DNA from: Theocolax elegans | Taxonomy: Eukaryota; Arthropoda; Insecta; Hymenoptera; Cerocephalidae | Reading direction: 5' to 3' | Assembly (NCBI GenBank): GCA_026168455.1 | Contig: CM047427.1 | Span: 16,939,201 to 17,003,200 of the forward strand | DNA: 64,000 nt | Shown here: one piece after another, positions 58,054-64,000 of the stretch | Layout of the letters: each line of letters begins with the position of its first letter | Numbering within the stretch: position 1 is the first letter of the stretch | The notes under the pieces: model-generated | Databases searched by the model: none | Told to the model about the DNA's origin: nothing | The model's input: the letters and a program-made list of their open reading frames with translations, nothing else | Position numbers and translations under genes: made by a program

Positions 58054-58733
58054 CACGGAGAGAAATATTTAGTAAATATTACAAAGCAGTTTGGTAAAAA
58101 TTCCTAAACTCCCAAGTAATGTGGTCACAGACCGAAAAAACCAAAAAAATTACCAAACTGCTAAGTAAAATTTACAGTAAATGTAGTAAAATTTACTCTA
58201 AATGTAGTAAAATTTGTGGAGTTAACGTATTAAATTTTACAATTAAGCTTGTAAATTTTATTAACTCTGATTTTTTCCTATACTGTTTACGAAATTCTAT
58301 AAACAACAGTACAGCACGAGATACCGAAAAGAAGCGATAAATAAAATTTTTATTGGAATCGCGTCGTTCGTTTGTTTACTTTAAAAGGACGATTCGATGG
58401 AACACATGCAAGTGACGCGGTGGCGCAATGGTAAGGACTTGGATTCTCAACCCAAACTTCGCAGGTTCGATTCCCATGACATCCAGAATTTTTTTCACTA
58501 ATTAAATTTCATTTAAATATTTAAAATATCCATAACACTCGAATAATATACATAAACTCAAAAATAAATAATATGGGAGAAATAAAATTTTTTTTCTGAT
58601 GTTAAAAAAAAAATTAAAATTACATTTAGTCTAGTAAAAATTACGAGATTCGCAGTTTGTTACCACATTACTTGAGAGTTTAGGAATTTTTACCAAACTG
58701 CTTTGTAATATTTACTAATTATTTCTCTCCGTG
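58054..58733 (+). mobile_element. CACTA-like MITE carrying a tRNA-like segment, copy 1
   Basis: Both ends read CACGGAGAGAAATA (inverted at the right). It is bordered by a 2-bp duplication TA at 58,052-58,053 and 58,734-58,735. The motif TTACCAAACTGC recurs subterminally in both orientations. The ends resemble CACGGAGAAAAA of the 7.6-kb CACTA-like element, so it may be moved by a related transposase. The 73-codon frame in it is spurious. Confidence 0.88.
58412..58484 (+). other. tRNA-Glu-like segment inside MITE copy 1
   Basis: A-box-like GTGGCGCAATGG, an anticodon-like loop TTCTCAA (CTC, Glu) in a mostly paired stem, and B-box GGTTCGATTCC. The acceptor stem does not pair, so I do not call a working tRNA. 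An internal polymerase III promoter could still be active. Confidence 0.7.
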
Positions 58734-59403
58734 TATGGTTTTATTATTTTTTTTTATCTACGTCAAAGGTCAACATTATTAAAAGTCAAAACTGGGGAAG
58801 TTTCTCGTGTAGTTACAAAGTTAGTATCACCTCTTCGACAAATAACAGTGCAGTCAGGTGAATTGCTGTGAAATGAGTACACGGACAAGGCAACCATTTT
58901 CAATTGCGCTCCAAACTTGATTCCTAACAATGCCCCCTTTCATTTTTATGCTCAATTACATTTACAAACAAAATTTCCAAAGTTGACAACGTATTCTGAG
59001 CTCAAGTAGAAATCACCGACTTATTACGGTGACTTGATAAGTAACTTTAAAAGTTTTAAATCTTTGTTTGTTGATAATAATTAGAATGCAAACAGATTAC
59101 TTCAACAAGCATACTATTTGGGTTTTATTTATAATTTTGGATTCTATGTTTATCAATTATTTATATATTTACGTCAATTAATAATATGCAGATTAAATAA
59201 TATTAAAGAATCTGACGAAGTGAATTATTCGTAGTAGTTAATTTTAACTTAATTAATAATAAGCAATGATTTATCGTCGGTTACGATTAAATATAAAACC
59301 GAACTTTGCGGCTACCCTAATATTTCATTAGAGATACAAGTTATTGAAAAAATGTGAGAACGATATTTCAAAGCAATAAGCCATATAATATAACGTAAAC
59401 ATG

Positions 59404-60085
59404 CACGGAGAGAAATAATTTGTAAATATTACAAAGCAGTTTGGTAAAAATTCCTAAACTCTCAAGTAATGTGGTAACAAACTGCGAATCTCGTAATTTT
59501 TACCAAACTAAATTGTAATTTTAATTTTTTTTTTAACATCAGAAAAAAAATTTTATTCCTCCGCATATTATTTATTTTTGAGTTTATGTATATTATTCGA
59601 GTGTTATGGAAATTTTAAATATTTAAATGAAATTTAATTAGTGAAAAAAATTCTGGATGTCATCGGGATCGAACCTGCGAAGTTTGGGTTGAGAATCCAA
59701 GTCCTTACCATTGCGCCACCGCGTCACTTGCATGTGTTTCATCGAATCGTCCTTTTAAAGTAAACAAACGAACGACGCGATTCCAATAAAAATTTTATTT
59801 ATCGCTTCTTTTCGGTATCTCGTGCTGTACTGTTGTTTATAGCATTTCGTAAACAGTATAGGAAAAAATCAGAGTTAATAAAATTTACAAGCTTAATTGT
59901 AAAATTTAGTACGCTAACTCCACAAATTTTACTACATTTAGAGTAAATTTTACTACATTTACTGTAAATTTTACTTAGCAGTTTGGTAATTTTTTCGGTT
60001 TTTTCGGTCTGTTACCACATTACTTGGGAGTTTGAGAATTTTTACCAAACTCCTTTGTAATATTTTCTAAATATTTCTCTCCGTG
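59404..60085 (-). mobile_element. CACTA-like MITE carrying a tRNA-like segment, copy 2 (inverted)
   Basis: A 682-bp inverse copy of 58,054-58,733 with only scattered differences. It has its own 2-bp duplication, TG, at 59,402-59,403 and 60,086-60,087, so it is a separate insertion and not a local inversion. Confidence 0.9.
59655..59727 (-). other. tRNA-Glu-like segment inside MITE copy 2
   Basis: Inverse copy of 58,412-58,484 with the same loop and A-box. The B-box region reads TTCGATCCCG instead of TTCGATTCCC. Confidence 0.7.
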
Positions 60086-60087
60086 TG

Positions 60088-63000
60088 GTTTTAAAAGAGC
60101 GAATCTATAGCTATTTAAAAATTAAATACGAGATATTAATTTTTAGGTATTGCTACATCTTCTTATAAAGAAATTTTAGTGTTCTAAAGATATATAGTGA
60201 TACATTGCTATTAAGATATTTTTAATAAACCAGAGAATTAATTAATTATTCAAGTCTATAATAAAAAATGCGTCATCTTTACAACCCAGAGTAAAAGAAG
60301 TAACATAAAACTTGTAAAAAGTTTTATGCTGGTTGATTGTACAGATGCTGTTACTTTCTGATCAGTAAGTCGATGTGAAGTTCAGTAATTTTTTCTTTTT
60401 TATATTAACACAATTTTCCACTTTCTATCTAATGATTCAGAGATAAGATTAATAATTGGCGTGGAGAAAACTTAGGAATAATCCATAATTATCTTTGTAA
60501 ACTTCATGAAATATGTAAATAGGTTAAAGAATAAAACAACTGTAAATTATGAAACAACTTTATGTCTATGAAAAACTTTTGTTGGTTATATTCTTCAAGC
60601 TTGAACGTTCACAAGGGCTCTGAAGTATGAAATTCAAAACTTTTTGTAAGCTACGTAAATACTGTATACTGTTTAAATATTTTGCAAAATTCTCGTCTAG
60701 AATTAATAATTAAATGTTTCTTCATTAAAAGTCACTAATTTTCTTGTTTTGCGATAAAAATTTAACGTGGAAATTTCTTGGATACTCTAAAGCATCTATT
60801 GTTTTCTTATAATATTTAATGCATTTTCTTTCGTCGTCACTTTAAGTTCAAATATTGAAAGATAAATATAAGTAGAGTATTACAAAATGCATATAATAAT
60901 GAAAAATATTTACTTTTTTGCGGTGATTTGTTTTATTAATAAAGATTTTCATGTCTATATTTTGGTATATAAACGTCAAGCTTTTAGAGACTGTTCGCTC
61001 TAATTAATCGATGAAATTTAAGGATATATTAAAAGTAATCTAAAGCAAATCAATTTACTTCTACGCGTGATTAAAAAAAATAAATATTAATTGTAAATAA
61101 CAAGATACTACAATTTTTTTTCTAAATTTCATTTTCTAATCGTTCTATGTATAGAGTTATAAATATCAGTACGTGTGTTTGTCTGGTACATGTCATGTCG
61201 ACATTTCAAAGAAATATTTACCATTCAAAATTTATTAAAAATGATTTTGAAAAATATTTCGAATGAATAGCAAAAGTTTACTACTTTACCACTCCACCAA
61301 GTTGTATATAAAATCATCACGTTATTTTTACGAATACATCATTTCCAGATTCCGAGCTGTACATCACATAAAAAAAAAGTTGCACAATATTTCCAACGTT
61401 ATCTTCAACCGTGTGAAATGGAGACATACAATATCTCGGTTAAATTACAACATATACGCGTTAAACATTTCGCATACACAGTCTTGTGCGAAAATCAATA
61501 CATTGCGCACTTTGACGTAATGGTTTGTTGATTGGAACTATATGACGGCATATATTCCGATGCGGCTTTCAATTTCTCATTGAAATGTTAAAATTTCACT
61601 GCGCGTAGTATTAGTTAGGTTTTTACAGCAAATTTTATTACTGTGAGCTTTGAGACTTTTAATATTAATCAATTCAAGGGTATCATTCCGTGTAGAGTAA
61701 TGCGATATGTTTACAATTTCGGAAATACAAATTGAACGTGGATTTTGTATAATTTACATATTTCTATTTTAAATAATTCTATTTAAAGATGATAGTGTCA
61801 CGTGCAAATTAACTACATTAAATTGTTAATGAGTATGGGTAATATTCAATTATATCAACATGACTGTGAACTATTAAGGCATTAATTATTCTGCCACGGA
61901 TATTAAATCAATTTATTGAAGAAATAATTTTCATTGTCAAATCACCGAGGTTTCTGGATTCGATATCGAGTTTGAGTGTGTTTCGAAACTTTTCCTTTTT
62001 TTTATATACACGCCAATATGAAATTTGATATACCGAATTGACAGGCAAGTGAAAGGTGAAAAATAACATGTATACTCAAATATTTTGGTGAGAGAATTTT
62101 TTCGATATCTTTTTTGGTGTGTTGTCTTGTTATGGTACAAATACTGTCAAATTTATAAAATGTATTATTAGTACTTTCTGTACTTATAGATTTCTACGGG
62201 AATAAAGCGTTGGTATGGATTGATAAATTATGTCTTATAAAACCTCTAAATGATCTACATTACAAAGTAGAAGTATAAATTAACCATTTTCAACATGGCG
62301 TATTAGTTACCTAAATGTACAAAGTTTATCGGAGACGATTTCATTAAAGCCAGTTGTTGCACAATTGATTATATGAGTAAATAAATAATAAAAAAGAACG
62401 TCTTCTTCGATTGACTTAATAATTTCTGGTCAGAAATTCAAAATTCAACTCAGCGAATTCAAAATACAGGCTAGAAACTCGAAAATCCCTAAAATCCATC
62501 TTAAATTATGCATATGTATGGATTTTTGAATTTACAGGATACGAATATGTAATCTGCAACAAAGTAGAGAAATTTTCTAAATTTACAACGGCAAATTTTT
62601 GAAAATATAAAAATTTACCGAATTTTGCTGAAATTATGTATACATATGGGTTTATGAGGTCTCTGATCTTAAATCAGAAATTTCCTTGCTCTAGGATTTT
62701 GGTATCTATGCAAAATTTTTAGTTGAATATTTATTGCGCTTTCAAATATGTATTTTGAATTTTTACAGATTACACTCGCTGGCTCAAATACTCACAGGCT
62801 AAATTTGCTACTGACTTCCAAATTATCGGGTGATCGTTAAGTTTTATAACGAATGTTTATAGCAAATTGCAATTTTTTTTGTCTTAAAACTCTAGAAAAA
62901 AGATATGTGAATTATTTACATAAACACAGTATATTCACTAATTTTCAATTAAAATAAATTTTTTTTTGTTGGTCTTTATTGATTCTAATTAGGAGCTTAA

Positions 63001-64000
63001 TGTTTCATTTAATTGCAACTGAAAAATAGCTAAATAGCAACTGCTTTTCTCGCTTTTATCATTAAACTTTAATTATGGGATACAGCATTGCATTGTTGTG
63101 GTACTTTACTTGTAATATGATATCGAGTAAAGACAACTTTTCCATGTCAGAAATAACGTTCTAATGGCAGGATAACGTAATTGTGAAACTGTTTTTAGGA
63201 CATTTTTTAGCAAAACAAAATTATTTTTCATCAATCGTTTTTATTACTAATATTCATTTATCACTTGTATTCGACGCATAAGACATCTCGTATAACTTCG
63301 AAATATATGGATGAAATTTCTGATAATCCTATAGTCAATTCGAATCTATCACATGAGTTCTATGCTGTTAATGATATCGTGAATGATTATATCAAATGTA
63401 ATAGTGAAATCTTCATGAAGATTATCCTTATATGAAGAGTTTTCTTATAATTATAATATAGAAATTGACATTATTGATTTTACATAGGAATATAAAAAAA
63501 CAAGCCAAAATAATATATTACTATTTATTAAATTTCGTCCAAATATTATAGAAGATATTACCGTATGTTAAGACATATCTGTAAATTTATTTATGTATGA
63601 TTTTATAGTTTTATTTGTTGTTATTAATTTCATGGTCGCATCGAAAATATCAAAATTCAGTATTTGTACGTCATATGATCCTGCTCATTCACCTAAAGAA
63701 AAGTAGTACACAAAATCTTAGTAAAATTCCGGAATTTTCCAGTACTGGTTGTTCTTTTCAATCTAGTTTTGTAATTTAATTAATTAATTTGATTAGTAAA
63801 AAGTGACACAAAAGACCACCTGTAAATAATTTGCAACAAAACTGCAAAATGTTCCCACTTTTTCGCCGGAATATAGGATTTTTAAAATCTAAATTCGGAT
63901 TCGTAATCAGAGGCCCAAATAAGTTTCTACACGTAATTTTTACGGATAACCATTCACCTGAAAAATGTATGACCGAAAGAGTTAAAAAATAAAACAAAAT
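60088..64000. other. AT-rich non-coding right flank
   Basis: No gene, RNA or repeat with supportable ends was found. Short frames at 61,263-61,520, 61,937-62,140 and 63,776-63,997 have no recognisable domain. Confidence 0.4.

Noticed and set aside
58412..58484. Functional tRNA-Glu
   Set aside because: The acceptor stem and part of the T stem do not pair; the same segment is repeated in a second MITE.

Overview
The window is AT-rich eukaryotic DNA with spliceosomal introns (GT-AG), tRNA-derived SINEs, a satellite array and many DNA transposons. It looks like an insect genome. A hymenopteran such as an ant is my best guess, from the AT bias and the mix of element families, but nothing in the sequence proves it. 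I found no convincing host gene; nearly everything that can be supported is mobile DNA.

The centre is one very large Mutator-like (MULE) element at 12,035-39,926 (27,892 bp). It has 111-bp terminal inverted repeats that match at 109 of 111 positions, and perfect 8-bp target-site duplications (ATAGCGAA) at 12,027-12,034 and 39,927-39,934. On the minus strand it carries an 18-exon gene (37,497 down to 12,402). Exons read off by eye join through canonical splice sites with no frame break into a predicted 950-residue protein: FLYWCH-type zinc finger, MULE DDE transposase core, two AT-hooks, a run of duplicated phase 1-1 acidic exons, a basic exon and a C-terminal C3HC4 RING finger. I do not recall this architecture; a database search would settle whether it is new.

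The introns hold other elements. Intron 9 contains a 7.6-kb CACTA/Mirage-like transposon (23,183-30,819; CACTG-type ends, 2-bp duplication) with two genes of its own: a spliced 534-residue protein with a SAM-like N-terminus, and a transposase interrupted by one in-frame stop. Intron 17 holds a 4.6-kb satellite (about 121-bp monomer, 362-bp trimeric higher-order unit). Other introns hold foldback MITEs, including a palindrome with arms of about 190 bp that is almost perfect.

Left flank (1-12,026): foldback MITEs at 4.0-5.95 kb, one with a CACTA-like MITE inserted in it; two SINEs; a solo LTR at 7.8-8.7 kb; a GA microsatellite. Right flank (39,935-64,000): a TTAA-type palindromic element at 40.3 kb, a second copy of the 4.0-kb hairpin element at 52.1 kb, a long SINE at 53.2 kb with clear target duplications, a degraded LINE 3' end at 56.4 kb, and two inverted CACTA-like MITEs carrying a tRNA-Glu-like sequence at 58.1 and 59.4 kb. 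Between these lies AT-rich DNA with a few GC-richer islands.
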